Shown: in pieces, positions 53,532-63,102 of the stretch
Position numbering within the stretch: position 1 is the stretch's first letter
Layout of the letters: the number at the start of each line of letters is the position of its first letter
From: Pseudoalteromonas luteoviolacea DSM 6061
GTDB lineage: Bacteria; Pseudomonadota; Gammaproteobacteria; Enterobacterales; Alteromonadaceae
Assembly (NCBI RefSeq): GCF_001625655.1
Contig: NZ_AUYB01000140.1
Coordinates: forward strand, 86,252-150,251
Length of the DNA stretch: 64,000 bases
Reading direction: 5' to 3'
Position numbers and translations under genes: made by a program
Notes under the pieces: model-generated
What the model saw: only the letters and a program-made list of their open reading frames with translations
Databases searched by the model: none
Told to the model about the DNA's origin: nothing

Positions 53532-53921
53532 ATGACGTTTAAAGTTGACTTTAAAGTGAGAGATTATGAATGCGATCTGCAAGGGATCGTAAATAACAGT
53601 GTGTACTTTAATTATTTAGAACATGCTCGGCATGAATTTTTGGCATTCAAAAATATTGATTTTGCAGCATTGGCTGAACAAAAAATCAATTTGGTAGTGA
53701 TACGTTCAGAGATGAATTACAAAGACTCATTGAAGCCGGGTGATGAGTTTTATGTAGAAGTAGAGGCTGAAAAAGTCAGCAAACTAAAATTTGCTTTTCA
53801 TCAGCGAGTAGTAAGAAAGCATGACCAAAAAATCATGTTGGATGCGATAGTAACGGGAACCTCGGTTAATGAACGTGGTCGCCCGTTCCTACATCAGGAA
53901 ATTGAACAGCTATTTTCTTAA
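53532..53921 (+). CDS. hotdog-fold acyl-CoA thioesterase
   Basis: A 129-residue member of the 4-hydroxybenzoyl-CoA thioesterase group. The active-site segment RDYECDLQGIVNNSVYF (residues about 8-24) has the Asp-x-x-Gly-Ile-Val-Asn pattern, and YLEHARHEFL follows. ATG 53532 is five bases after GAGGACGAAC. The substrate cannot be deduced. It is divergent from the TonB receptor and shares its 107-base upstream gap. Confidence 0.85.
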   Translation: MTFKVDFKVRDYECDLQGIVNNSVYFNYLEHARHEFLAFKNIDFAALAEQKINLVVIRSEMNYKDSLKPGDEFYVEVEAEKVSKLKFAFHQRVVRKHDQKIMLDAIVTGTSVNERGRPFLHQEIEQLFS

Positions 53922-54019
53922 TTTTTGTACAAAAAGGCAATTATTTACACATTTTTACTGCCTATTCTGTGCGACCAAGCGTTATAATTAAATTTAATTT
54001 TTAAACGTTTGGTTTACCA

Positions 54020-54427
54020 ATGAAAAAGACCTTTTTATTTTGTCTGATGAGCCTTTTGCTTGTTGGCTGTAAAAATACAGGGACGGTAAACGCTCATTCG
54101 CTAAAATATTCTAGTTGGCAGTTAGAAACACCGGCTTCAGAAAAAGCGCAGGACGTTATTACAATAGAGTTTTTAGATGCTTTCAGGATTAATGGACACA
54201 CTGGATGCAATCGATTTTTTGGCCAAGGTGAGATCAGAGAAGGGCAACTATTTGTGTCTAATATTGGCATGACACGCAAACTTTGTGAGCCAAAGGTTAA
54301 TGCGCGAGAGCAAGCATTTTTAAATATGCTGCAAATAGGGGCACCGATTGAGTTTGGTGCCAATGAACTTGTGCTACACGGAGATGCGGCTTGGCATTTC
54401 GGACCAGTTAAAAGGCGCTTTGACTAA
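54020..54427 (+). CDS. META-domain lipoprotein (HslJ-like)
   Basis: A 135-residue lipoprotein with a signal peptide and lipobox LLVGC ending at Cys17. The META domain spans about residues 28-128 and has the NGHTGCNRFFG block plus SNIGMTRKLC. Proteins of this kind are envelope-located and linked with heat or antibiotic stress in a few species; the exact role is unknown. It precedes the TPP riboswitch by about 35 bases. Confidence 0.85.
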   Translation: MKKTFLFCLMSLLLVGCKNTGTVNAHSLKYSSWQLETPASEKAQDVITIEFLDAFRINGHTGCNRFFGQGEIREGQLFVSNIGMTRKLCEPKVNAREQAFLNMLQIGAPIEFGANELVLHGDAAWHFGPVKRRFD

Positions 54428-54463
54428 TTAGCTGACATTCAGTAGACTTTGTCTCAATTCGTT

Positions 54464-54550
54464 ACTTGTCGGAGTGCCCTTGTGGGCTGAGATCGCTGTA
54501 TTGCGGGATCCGTGGACCTGATCAGGTTAATGCCTGCGTAGGGAACAAGC
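54464..54550 (+). promoter_or_regulatory. TPP riboswitch (THI element)
   Basis: Conserved blocks appear in order: CGGAGTGCCC, GGGCTGAGATC, GGGATCCGTGGACCTGATCAGGTTAATGCC (54504-54533, typical CUGA and CCUGAUC elements) and GCGTAGGGAACAAG. The closing P1 stem pairs CTTGT (54465-54469) with ACAAG (54545-54549). It lies 187 bases before thiC and should repress the operon when thiamine pyrophosphate is high. Control is most likely at translation or termination within the 54550-54736 leader, where no clear terminator was found. Confidence 0.96.
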
Positions 54551-54736
54551 TGCTTAGTGTGAATCACCAAACTTTGGATGCCTAAGCTGCAATTTGTTAG
54601 CGTCGTGCTAATGAGTTATCCACCAACATCTGCACCTTATCGTTATTGGTTTATTCAATGGCGAGGATGTGTATGAACCCAATCTCTTCCTTTTTGGAAT
54701 TCTGACAAGACACCTTAACTAAAAATGAGGCACGTC

Positions 54737-56689
54737 ATGTCAAATAACAGTAGCAAGTTGTCACGTCGCGAATCGCGCGAAGCGGCATCGGAATTTATCT
54801 ATAACCTAAAAGGCCAACCATTTCCCAATTCTAAAAAGATTTATGTGGATGGTGAGCAAGAAGGTGTTCGCGTAGGAATGAGAGAGATCTCGTTAAGCGA
54901 CTCATTTGTGGGTGGAACAGAGGAAGAGCCTGTTTTCGAAAAAAATGAGCCAGTCAGAGTGTATGATACATCAGGCCCCTACACAGATCCTGAGTTCACT
55001 CTAAATGTACGTGAAGGCTTGCCTAAGTACAGAGAGAATTGGATTGTTAGTCGTGATGATACGGAGTTATTAAACTCGGTAACGTCTCAGTTCTCTCAAC
55101 AGCGCATGGCTGATGAAGGATTAGATCATATCCGTTTCGAAAACTTACCTAAGATTCGCCGTGCTAAACCGGGTAAAAATGTTACACAGATGCACTATGC
55201 TCGCCAAGGCATTATAACTCCTGAGATGGAGTTTGTTGCCATCCGTGAAAACATGGGTCGCGCAAAAATCCGCGAAGAACTGCTGGCTCAGCAGCATGAA
55301 GGGCAGTCTTTTGGTGCCGAAATCCCTGATTTTATTACACCTGAATTTGTACGTTCAGAAGTTGCCCGTGGCCGAGCAATCATTCCAAATAACATCAACC
55401 ACCCAGAATCAGAACCTATGATTGTTGGTCGTAATTTCTTGGTTAAGGTGAATGCAAACATTGGTAATTCGTCTGTTACATCCTCTATTGAAGAGGAAGT
55501 TGAAAAGCTTGTATGGTCAACGCGTTGGGGCGCTGACACGGTAATGGATTTGTCAACTGGACGATACATTCATGAAACACGTGAATGGGTTGTGCGTAAT
55601 TCTCCTGTGCCAATTGGCACGGTACCAATTTACCAAGCGCTTGAAAAAGTGAATGGGGTGGCTGAAGATCTTACGTGGGAAATTTTCCGTGATACTCTTA
55701 TTGAGCAAGCAGAGCAAGGTGTGGACTATTTTACAATCCATGCCGGTGTACTGTTAAGGTATGTGCCGATGACAGCTAAGCGTGTGACAGGTATCGTGTC
55801 GCGCGGTGGTTCGATTATGGCGAAATGGTGTCTTGCACACCACAAAGAAAACTTCTTGTATACGCATTTTGAAGACATCTGTGAGATCATGAAACAATAC
55901 GACGTGTGTTTCTCTTTAGGTGATGGCTTACGTCCAGGTTCAATCGCTGATGCAAATGATGATGCGCAACTGTCAGAACTGCGCACGTTGGGTGAATTAA
56001 CTAAGATTGCTTGGGAACATGATGTTCAGGTCTTTATTGAAGGCCCTGGGCATGTGCCGATGCACATGATCAAAGAAAACATGGATGAGCAGCTAAAGCA
56101 TTGTCATGAAGCGCCTTTCTATACTCTTGGTCCGTTAACAACTGATATTGCACCAGGTTATGATCACTTCACATCAGGTATAGGTGCAGCCCAAATCGCA
56201 TGGTACGGCACGGCAATGTTGTGTTACGTGACGCCAAAAGAGCACTTAGGCCTACCAAATAAAGAAGATGTGAAAGAGGGATTAATCACGTATAAGATTG
56301 CGGCCCATGCGGCAGATCTGGCAAAAGGTCACCGTGGTGCACAGATCCGAGATAATGCGTTGTCAAAGGCGCGTTTTGAATTCCGCTGGCACGATCAGTT
56401 TAATTTGAGCTTAGACCCTGAAAGAGCGCTTTCATATCATGATGAAACGCTACCGCAAGAGTCTGGTAAAGTGGCGCACTTCTGTTCGATGTGTGGTCCT
56501 AAATTCTGTTCTATGAAAATCACTCAAGACGTCAGAGATTATGCGAAAGAGCTTGAAGCGCAGGGCATTGATCCGAATAACGTCGGTGATGCTATCGAAA
56601 TCAAGATGATTGATGTTGAAGCCGAAATGAAAGCAAAATCTGAAGAGTTCAAAAGTAGTGGCTCTGAGATTTATCACAAAGCTATCTAA
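54737..56689 (+). CDS. thiC: phosphomethylpyrimidine synthase
   Basis: A radical-SAM enzyme that converts AIR to HMP phosphate in thiamine synthesis; 650 residues. Family blocks are NIGNSSVTSSIEEEVEKL, STGRYIHETREW and the C-terminal CSMCGPKFCSM, whose cysteines hold the 4Fe-4S cluster. ATG 54737 has GAGG six bases upstream; the ATG at 54725 has none. It is controlled by the TPP riboswitch and is separated from thiO by a terminator-like hairpin. Confidence 0.97.
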   Translation: MSNNSSKLSRRESREAASEFIYNLKGQPFPNSKKIYVDGEQEGVRVGMREISLSDSFVGGTEEEPVFEKNEPVRVYDTSGPYTDPEFTLNVREGLPKYRENWIVSRDDTELLNSVTSQFSQQRMADEGLDHIRFENLPKIRRAKPGKNVTQMHYARQGIITPEMEFVAIRENMGRAKIREELLAQQHEGQSFGAEIPDFITPEFVRSEVARGRAIIPNNINHPESEPMIVGRNFLVKVNANIGNSSVTSSIEEEVEKLVWSTRWGADTVMDLSTGRYIHETREWVVRNSPVPIGTVPIYQALEKVNGVAEDLTWEIFRDTLIEQAEQGVDYFTIHAGVLLRYVPMTAKRVTGIVSRGGSIMAKWCLAHHKENFLYTHFEDICEIMKQYDVCFSLGDGLRPGSIADANDDAQLSELRTLGELTKIAWEHDVQVFIEGPGHVPMHMIKENMDEQLKHCHEAPFYTLGPLTTDIAPGYDHFTSGIGAAQIAWYGTAMLCYVTPKEHLGLPNKEDVKEGLITYKIAAHAADLAKGHRGAQIRDNALSKARFEFRWHDQFNLSLDPERALSYHDETLPQESGKVAHFCSMCGPKFCSMKITQDVRDYAKELEAQGIDPNNVGDAIEIKMIDVEAEMKAKSEEFKSSGSEIYHKAI

Positions 56690-56700
56690 TACTAAGGCCG

Positions 56701-56733
56701 GCACCATTTGTTAAAGCAAGTGGTGCGTTTTTT
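56701..56733 (+). terminator. internal terminator between thiC and thiO
   Basis: Stem GCACCATTT (56701-56709) with AAGTGGTGC (56718-56726, one G-T pair), an 8-base loop, and GTTTTTT. It would reduce the distal thi genes relative to thiC. Confidence 0.75.
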
Positions 56734-56743
56734 AGGGTATTTC

Positions 56744-57766
56744 ATGTCAGAACTTGGTAAAAAGCCTAGTGTGGCTATCGTCGGGTTTGGTCTCGTTGGT
56801 CGGATCGTTGCACTGGAGTTGATAGAGCGCTATGACATCACGGTCTTCGAGAAAGATCGGCAAGATGGACAAACAGGTGCGGGTACTTTGGCAGCGGCAA
56901 TGTTAGCACCACTGGCTGAGTCTGTGATTTGTTCACAAGCGTTGGCGCAGCAAGGGCTTGATGCCATCGAAATGTGGCCTACATTATTGGCAAAGCTCGA
57001 TCAAGAGGTGTTCTTTCAGCAAGCGGGGAGTCTGATCGTTGCCCATCAGCAAGATCGGGGTGACTTACAGAGCTTTCAACAGCGCTTGAAACCACTTGAC
57101 GGCCATCACCCATACTCTGCTGATCAACGCATGATTGCGGAGCTTGAGCCTGAGCTCAGTGGACGCTTTACACATGGCCTGTTCTTACCTTGTGAGGGGC
57201 AGCTTGATAACTTAGGGTTTTTTAAAGCTAGCTATGAGACGTTAAAGCGCCGAGGTGTGCAGTTTAATTATGGCCATGAGGCAGTTGTAGCTAAAGGCTG
57301 TGTTAACAACCAAGCATATGATTGGATAATCGATTGCAGAGGGATTGGGGCTAAAGTGGATAATCCTCTGCTGCGCGGTGTGCGAGGTGAAGTTGCACGT
57401 ATATATGCACCTGAAGTTTCTTTACAACGTCCTGTCAGGCTTATGCACCCTAGATACCCGATATATATTGCGCCAAAACCAAATCATCAGTTCGTGATTG
57501 GTGCAACTGAAGTCGAATCTCAAGACGATGCAGAAATCACCGTACGTTCGACCTTGGAGTTGCTATCTGCCGCCTATACCGTCCATAGCGGCTTTGCGGA
57601 AGGTCGTGTATTATCCTTGAGCGCTGGATTACGTCCTGCTTTCGTTGATAACCATCCGCGAATTGAGAAAAAAGACAATGTGATTGCAATTAATGGTCTC
57701 TACAGGCATGGCTATCTACTTGCCCCTGTAGTCGTCCAGCAAGCACTTTGTGAGGGTCTATTATGA
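56744..57766 (+). CDS. thiO: FAD-dependent glycine oxidase ThiO
   Basis: A D-amino-acid-oxidase-type flavoprotein of 340 residues. It has the Rossmann GFGLVGRIVALEL near residue 13, the GAGTLAAAMLAPLAE family block, and a C-terminal GLYRHGYLLAP. It makes iminoacetate for the thiazole ring. ATG 56744 follows AGGG; the open frame is 12 codons longer, but that part is the terminator. It overlaps thiS by four bases (ATGA). Confidence 0.9.
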   Translation: MSELGKKPSVAIVGFGLVGRIVALELIERYDITVFEKDRQDGQTGAGTLAAAMLAPLAESVICSQALAQQGLDAIEMWPTLLAKLDQEVFFQQAGSLIVAHQQDRGDLQSFQQRLKPLDGHHPYSADQRMIAELEPELSGRFTHGLFLPCEGQLDNLGFFKASYETLKRRGVQFNYGHEAVVAKGCVNNQAYDWIIDCRGIGAKVDNPLLRGVRGEVARIYAPEVSLQRPVRLMHPRYPIYIAPKPNHQFVIGATEVESQDDAEITVRSTLELLSAAYTVHSGFAEGRVLSLSAGLRPAFVDNHPRIEKKDNVIAINGLYRHGYLLAPVVVQQALCEGLL

Positions 57767-57960
57767 AGTTAATTTACAATGGTGAAGACATCCAAGTGGA
57801 TGCACATTTGTCATTACAGCAAATCATCGTCAACAAAGGGGCAAAACCACCGTTTGCGGTTGCCTTGAATGGACAATTTGTTCCGGCGGGACTACTGCCT
57901 GAAACCCAGCCTGAAAATGGGGATAGCATCGAAGTTCTGTCGCCCATCCAAGGGGGATAA
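57763..57960 (+). CDS. thiS: thiamine sulfur-carrier protein ThiS
   Basis: A 65-residue ubiquitin-like protein ending in the required Gly-Gly, which ThiF adenylates and which is then converted to a thiocarboxylate for thiazole formation. It overlaps thiO by four bases and touches thiG directly (stop at 57960, thiG at 57961). Confidence 0.95.
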   Translation: MKLIYNGEDIQVDAHLSLQQIIVNKGAKPPFAVALNGQFVPAGLLPETQPENGDSIEVLSPIQGG

Positions 57961-58758
57961 ATGGAAACTACACAGCAAGATAAGCTAAACATTTACGGTG
58001 AGAGTTTTGACAGTAGGCTGCTCATCGGTTCAGCTCTTTATCCATCCCCACAGATCATGCAAGACGCTATTAAAAGTTCTGGTGCTGATATTGTGACTGT
58101 GTCACTGCGCCGACAGAACTCGGTTGCCGCTGGCGAAGATTTTTGGCAATTAATTAAAGATACGGGTCTGAGAGTATTACCCAATACGGCCGGTTGTCAT
58201 AGTGTGAAGGAGGTTGTCACACTTGCGCAAATGTGCCGTGAGGTATTTCAAACAGATTGGATAAAGCTGGAATTAATTGGCGATGAATACAACTTACAAC
58301 CGGATCCAATTGGCTTGTTGGAAGCAACAGACATCTTACTTAAAGATGGGTTTAAAGTGTTGCCTTATTGCACTGATGACCTTGTATTGTGCCAGCGCTT
58401 AGCTGACCTTGGTTGTGAAGTGTTAATGCCTTGGGGGGCGCCCATTGGTACAGGTAAAGGCCTTATCAATCCGTACAACTTAAAAACCATCCGTGAGCGT
58501 TTGCCAGAACAAACGCTGATAGTCGATGCTGGTCTGGGATTACCCTCTCATGCCTGTCAGGCTCTGGAGCTAGGCTATGATGCAGTTCTTTTGAATAGTG
58601 CAGTAGCTGGTGCAGGCGATCCTGTGGCAATGGGAAGTGCATTCGCACATGCCGTCAGTGCAGGGCGAATGAGTTACAAGGCTCAAGCGATGCCAGAAAA
58701 AGACGTTGCTGCGCCGTCGACCCCGACCATGGGGATGCCTTTTTGGCATCAAAATTAG
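57961..58758 (+). CDS. thiG: thiazole synthase
   Basis: A 265-residue TIM-barrel enzyme that makes the thiazole moiety of thiamine from DXP, iminoacetate and ThiS thiocarboxylate. Blocks are SRLLIGSALYPSP, VSLRRQNS, the catalytic-Lys region KLELIGDEYNLQPD (near residue 100), MPWGAPIGTGKGLINPYNL and DAGLGLPSHACQALELGYDAVLLNSAVA. It starts one base after thiS. It is followed after 19 bases by thiDE. Confidence 0.96.
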   Translation: METTQQDKLNIYGESFDSRLLIGSALYPSPQIMQDAIKSSGADIVTVSLRRQNSVAAGEDFWQLIKDTGLRVLPNTAGCHSVKEVVTLAQMCREVFQTDWIKLELIGDEYNLQPDPIGLLEATDILLKDGFKVLPYCTDDLVLCQRLADLGCEVLMPWGAPIGTGKGLINPYNLKTIRERLPEQTLIVDAGLGLPSHACQALELGYDAVLLNSAVAGAGDPVAMGSAFAHAVSAGRMSYKAQAMPEKDVAAPSTPTMGMPFWHQN

Positions 58759-58777
58759 TGAATTTTTAGGAGTCAAT

Positions 58778-60298
58778 GTGTCTAACGTTGTATGGAGTAT
58801 TGCCGGTTCCGACTCTGGTGGCGGCGCAGGTATTCAAGCTGATTTAAAAGCGATGCAAAGCTTTGATGTACATGCTTGCACGGCTATTACGGCCTTAACC
58901 GCTCAAAATAGCCTCGGTGTAGAGGCGATCAATGCTGTATCTACTGAAGTGATCGAATCTCAGCTACTGGCACTGGAAGCAGATATGAAAGCTTCGGTGA
59001 TCAAAATAGGGATGCTTGCTAATGTACAGCAGATCCAGCTAGTAGCTGAACATCTCACACGATATAAAAGCCGCTGGGAGACTCCACCATTGGTTGTTTA
59101 TGACCCCGTTGCTATTGCGACCAGTGGCGATGCTTTGACTGAAGAGGATACCGTTGATGCAATCAAGACACACTTATTGCCTTTGGTGGATGTGATCACA
59201 CCCAACACCCATGAAACGCAGATACTGACCGGGGTGTATTTAATTGGCCCGGAAGCTGTGCGAGAAGCTGGGCAAAAGCTACGAGGTTTTGGTGCTAAAG
59301 CTATTGTTATAAAAGGCGGACATTGGGATTACCCGAAAGGCTATTGTATTGATTATTGCTGGTATGATGATGAAGAATATTGGCTTGGTAATGAAGCTAT
59401 CAACACACCACATTCTCATGGTACTGGATGCAGCCTATCTTCCGTTATCGCTGCGTGTTTATCGAAAGGTTATCCGTTAAAAGATGCTTTTATTTTGGGC
59501 AAGGCCTACATCAACAAAGGGTTGAAATCTGCAATCCGTTTTGGTGAGGGTATTGGTCCGGTCGCTCATACTGCGTTTCCTCATCAACTCGAAGACTATC
59601 CACAAGTTATTGAGGCGGGTAGTTGGCTGGGAGATGAACTTGATTTTATGGTACCTGATGATTACAACTACGCCGCAGGTTTTTCACCAATTGATGGGGA
59701 GTTAGGATTATATGCGGTAGTGGACACGATAGACTGGGTTGAACTATGCCTAAAAAATGGTGTTAAAACCGTGCAGCTCAGAGTTAAAGACGCACAATCA
59801 CCTACACTAGAGCAGGATATTGAAAAAGCGATCTTACTCGGTAAACAGTATGATGGCAGAGTGTTTATTAACGACCATTGGCAACTTGCTATTAAACACG
59901 GAGCTTATGGCGTGCACTTAGGGCAAGAAGATCTCAATGTTGCTGATTTGCACGCCATTCAAAAAGCAGGCCTTCGCTTGGGCTTATCTACCCATGGCTT
60001 CTACGAAATGCTGCGTGCTCATAATTACCGCCCCAGTTATCTGGCGTTTGGCGCTATTTATCCGACGACGACTAAAGATATGACAGGGCAAATTCAGGGT
60101 CTTGAAAAATTGAGACACTTTGTTCCTCTAATGAAAGCACATTACCCTACGGTTGCGATTGGTGGCATTGATTTGTTACGCGCAAGTGAAGTGGCGCAAA
60201 CCGGTGTAGGCAGTGTTGCGGTCGTTCGAGCGATTACAGAAGCTGTTTCTCCCGAACAGGCCATCGTAGAACTCAAACAGGCTATTGACGAACAATGA
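58778..60298 (+). CDS. thiDE: bifunctional HMP-P kinase / thiamine-phosphate synthase (ThiD-ThiE fusion)
   Basis: A fusion protein of 506 residues. The N-terminal half (1-270) is ThiD with AGSDSGGGAGIQADLKA at the start and the anion-hole block NTPHSHGTGCSLSS near residue 210. The C-terminal part (about 300-500) is ThiE with LRVKDAQSP, FINDHWQLAI, GVHLGQEDL and AIGGIDL. The start is GTG 58778, five bases after AGGAG at 58768-58772. The longer frame from 58706 would overlap thiG. It overlaps thiF by four bases. Confidence 0.94.
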   Translation: MSNVVWSIAGSDSGGGAGIQADLKAMQSFDVHACTAITALTAQNSLGVEAINAVSTEVIESQLLALEADMKASVIKIGMLANVQQIQLVAEHLTRYKSRWETPPLVVYDPVAIATSGDALTEEDTVDAIKTHLLPLVDVITPNTHETQILTGVYLIGPEAVREAGQKLRGFGAKAIVIKGGHWDYPKGYCIDYCWYDDEEYWLGNEAINTPHSHGTGCSLSSVIAACLSKGYPLKDAFILGKAYINKGLKSAIRFGEGIGPVAHTAFPHQLEDYPQVIEAGSWLGDELDFMVPDDYNYAAGFSPIDGELGLYAVVDTIDWVELCLKNGVKTVQLRVKDAQSPTLEQDIEKAILLGKQYDGRVFINDHWQLAIKHGAYGVHLGQEDLNVADLHAIQKAGLRLGLSTHGFYEMLRAHNYRPSYLAFGAIYPTTTKDMTGQIQGLEKLRHFVPLMKAHYPTVAIGGIDLLRASEVAQTGVGSVAVVRAITEAVSPEQAIVELKQAIDEQ

Positions 60299-61050
60299 GC
60301 AAAGAGCTAAGCGATAGAGAGCGGTTGAGATACAGTCGCCATTTATTGTTGGATAAAGTTTCAGAAACTGGCCAGAAACAGCTCAAAGCAGCCCATGTGG
60401 CTGTGATTGGTTGCGGAGGATTAGGCAGTCCTGTGCTATTTTATCTCGCAGCGAGCGGAGTTGGTAAATTATCATTTTTCGATGATGATCAAGTTGAGCT
60501 GTCTAATTTACAGCGACAAATTTTGTACAAAGTGAATCACCTTGGCCAAGAAAAAAGTAACGCGGCGAAAAAGGTACTCACAAGTCTTAACAATGATATT
60601 GAGCTAGTACCCAATAATGTCAGATTGAGCGCCGACAATATTAATGCCATGCTGTCTGATGTACAGTGGGTTGTTGATTGTAGTGACAACTTCAAAACTC
60701 GATATCTACTTAATGAGTATTGTTATCGACATCACAAGGTATTGGTCTCTGGTGCAGCACAAGGGACAAATGGCCAGTTTGGCTTTTTTGACTATCGTGA
60801 AAAAAGTGCTTGTTACGCTTGCTTATTTCCAGAAGCTTCGCAAATCGATGTAGAGTTGAATTGTCAAAATGCGGGGGTCATGAGTCCACTGCTTGGTATT
60901 GTTGGCTCAATGCAGGCGCAGGCTGTTTGCAATGGTATTTTAGGACTACAGAAAGGAGATAGCTTTTTTGTGACGATTGACGCACTGACACTCGCGCAGA
61001 GACGCTTTCAGCTTACCAAAGATCCATCCTGCACAGTTTGCTGTGAGTAG
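60295..61050 (+). CDS. thiF: ThiS adenylyltransferase ThiF
   Basis: A 251-residue E1-like enzyme. The ATP-binding GCGGLGSPVLFYLA is near residue 38, the Arg of NLQRQILY and the DNFKTRYLLN block follow, and two CxxC pairs (CYACLFPEA near 172, CTVCC at the end) bind zinc. It adenylates the ThiS C-terminus. It overlaps thiDE by four bases and is followed by a bidirectional terminator. Last gene of the thi operon; no thiH is present, in line with the use of ThiO. Confidence 0.95.
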   Translation: MSKELSDRERLRYSRHLLLDKVSETGQKQLKAAHVAVIGCGGLGSPVLFYLAASGVGKLSFFDDDQVELSNLQRQILYKVNHLGQEKSNAAKKVLTSLNNDIELVPNNVRLSADNINAMLSDVQWVVDCSDNFKTRYLLNEYCYRHHKVLVSGAAQGTNGQFGFFDYREKSACYACLFPEASQIDVELNCQNAGVMSPLLGIVGSMQAQAVCNGILGLQKGDSFFVTIDALTLAQRRFQLTKDPSCTVCCE

Positions 61051-61055
61051 AAAGT

Positions 61056-61080
61056 AAAAAAGGCCCGCAGGGCCTTTTTT
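61056..61080. terminator. bidirectional terminator between thiF and psd
   Basis: A perfect 11-base stem, AAAAAAGGCCC (61056-61066) and GGGCCTTTTTT (61070-61080), with a GCA loop. It serves both the thi operon and the convergent psd gene. Confidence 0.92.
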
Positions 61081-61091
61081 ATCGGTAAACA

Positions 61092-61958
61092 CTATTTTGC
61101 AATCGTAGCAAAGGGGGTTCCCATTCTTGTTACTGTTTCAGGTTGTTGATCAGCTAAAAAGTCTGCTTTGTCAGCACCCCAAGCCAAGATGACCGTCGAA
61201 CCTAATTTGAAGCGCCCCATTTCTTCGCCTTTTTTCAACTTAACGGCGTTGTCGCCCTCAGCTGGGTAATTCCAACTAAAGATATCTTTACCTGCTGGTG
61301 GAGTAACTGTCCCAGCCCAAATAGTCTCGATGCTCGCTACAATGGTTGCACCTACTAAAACCATTGAAAGCGGTCCTATTTCGGTATCAAAGATTGCAAC
61401 TACGCGTTCATTGCGCGCGAATAGGTTTGGAACATTTTGCGCGGTAAGCGGGTTTACAGAGAATAAATCACCAGGTACATAAATCATTTTTCTCAGCACA
61501 CCATCAACAGGCATATGAATACGGTGGTAGTCCTTAGGCGCTAAGTATATCGTGGCAAACTTTCCGCCATCGTATGGCGCCACATCCTGCTCACTGCCAC
61601 CAAGCAAAGTCTGTAAACTATAATCGTGACCTTTTGCTTGAATGATTTGTCCATCAATTACGTCACCCAGTTGGCTAATAGCGCCGTCTACAGGGTGAGC
61701 CAAAATATGCGCTTCGCTAGCTAGCGGACGGATCCCAGGTTTTAGTGGGCGAGTGAAGAACTCATTAAAAGTTTTATAATGCGCGGGATCTTCATACAGT
61801 GCTTCGCTCATATCAATCTTATATTGCTTGATAAACAGCTTAATCAACTGCGTGGTCAAGGCACCTGCTTGTGCAGCTGCTAGCTTACCAACCAAACGTG
61901 AAACAGCATGTTTAGGGAGCGCATATTGCAATGCAATTTTGATTTTATCCAAGTTCAC
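61092..61958 (-). CDS. psd: phosphatidylserine decarboxylase proenzyme
   Basis: Makes phosphatidylethanolamine at the inner membrane; 288 residues. The self-cleavage site is LGST near the C terminus (FKLGSTVI), with the Ser becoming the pyruvoyl group. PRDYHRIH-like PKDYHRIHMP, YVPGDLFSVNPLTAQNVPNLFARNE (in the middle, about 140-164) and IWAGTVTPP are conserved. The start is GTG 61958, seven bases after AGGA; a TTG at 61985 would add nine residues. It follows rsgA after 91 bases on the same strand, the usual rsgA-psd pair. Confidence 0.95.
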   Translation of the reverse strand: MNLDKIKIALQYALPKHAVSRLVGKLAAAQAGALTTQLIKLFIKQYKIDMSEALYEDPAHYKTFNEFFTRPLKPGIRPLASEAHILAHPVDGAISQLGDVIDGQIIQAKGHDYSLQTLLGGSEQDVAPYDGGKFATIYLAPKDYHRIHMPVDGVLRKMIYVPGDLFSVNPLTAQNVPNLFARNERVVAIFDTEIGPLSMVLVGATIVASIETIWAGTVTPPAGKDIFSWNYPAEGDNAVKLKKGEEMGRFKLGSTVILAWGADKADFLADQQPETVTRMGTPFATIAK

Positions 61959-62049
61959 ATTATTTTCCTGAGTTGTATGTGCCAAACGTTATTAAGTTAT
62001 CGCTTGGCTTATTTAAATCGTAATTATCTAAAACCGGTAAGGAATAGTA

Positions 62050-63102
62050 TCAAACTCTTGGCGCCCGTGCACCTGCGCGGCCGTCGGCCATCGACTCCAA
62101 AATACGGTGGTAACTATCAAAGCGCAATTCGCTAATCTTGCCCTGTTCAACTGCTTCTAAAATTAAGCAGCCGGGGTCATTCAAGTGTTTACAGTCTCTA
62201 AATCGGCAGCCACCGATATACTCTCGAAACTCTTTGAAACACCATGTTACCCGGTCAACTTCTAGGTGCCAGAGTCCGAACTCGCGTATCCCTGGGCTAT
62301 CAATCAGGTTTCCGCCGCTAGGTAAATGATGAAGTTTGGAAACCGTGGTGGTGTGCTGACCGAGGCCACTATTTTCGGAGACTTCTTGTGTTAAGATACC
62401 TGCATCCGGCAGAACTGTATTCACAAGCGTAGATTTACCCACCCCGGATTGACCAACAAAGATGTTATTTTTGTCTACCAACAGAGATTTAAGTTCTTCT
62501 ATCCCTTTTCCTGACTTATTACTGACAAGCAGGACTTGGTATCCAAGCTCCCGATAAATATCAAGCACATCATCCACGTATTCGAGGCCTTCGTCATCGA
62601 GCAAGTCTATTTTATTCAGGATGAGAATTGGCTCAATACCCATGTCTTCGCATGCCACTAAGTATCTATCGATGATCTGAGGTGTAAATTCAGGCACTAC
62701 CGCAGAAACCATGAGGATCTGATCGATGTTTGCAGCAACAACTTTAACGCCGTCATAAAAGTCAGGACGAGTTAGCTGTGAGCGTCGCTCTTCTACGGCC
62801 TCAATAACGCCAGCAAGGTCGCCTTCACTTACTTTGGCGCGACGAAATATGACATTATCGCCACATACTATGCTGCCTACGGTACGTCTAATATTACAGC
62901 GCAGTACTTCGCCATCTTGAGCTTCGACATCTGCATGCTGACCAAAGCGACTAACAACAGTCGCATTTTCTGTGGGGCCTAAGTTATCTGATTGCCATTG
63001 CAATTCAGCGCTTTCATTATGTTTGGCTTTAGCCAAACGCTTTTGGTGGTTGGCCTTAATCCTTCTGGATTGGCCATGACTGAGTTTTTTACGTTTTGCC
63101 AT
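62050..63102 (-). CDS. rsgA: ribosome small-subunit biogenesis GTPase RsgA
   Basis: A circularly permuted GTPase of 350 residues that proofreads 30S maturation. The basic N terminus (KRKKLSHGQSRRIK) and OB fold are followed by G4 LNKIDLL, G1 GQSGVGKSTLVN and G3 DSPGIREFG, then the zinc-binding Cys/His knuckle GGCRFRDCKHLNDPGCLI. ATG 63102 gives the common MAKRKK start; the longer frame from 63153 adds 17 residues without family support. Divergent from orn, upstream of psd. Confidence 0.95.
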   Translation of the reverse strand: MAKRKKLSHGQSRRIKANHQKRLAKAKHNESAELQWQSDNLGPTENATVVSRFGQHADVEAQDGEVLRCNIRRTVGSIVCGDNVIFRRAKVSEGDLAGVIEAVEERRSQLTRPDFYDGVKVVAANIDQILMVSAVVPEFTPQIIDRYLVACEDMGIEPILILNKIDLLDDEGLEYVDDVLDIYRELGYQVLLVSNKSGKGIEELKSLLVDKNNIFVGQSGVGKSTLVNTVLPDAGILTQEVSENSGLGQHTTTVSKLHHLPSGGNLIDSPGIREFGLWHLEVDRVTWCFKEFREYIGGCRFRDCKHLNDPGCLILEAVEQGKISELRFDSYHRILESMADGRAGARAPRV

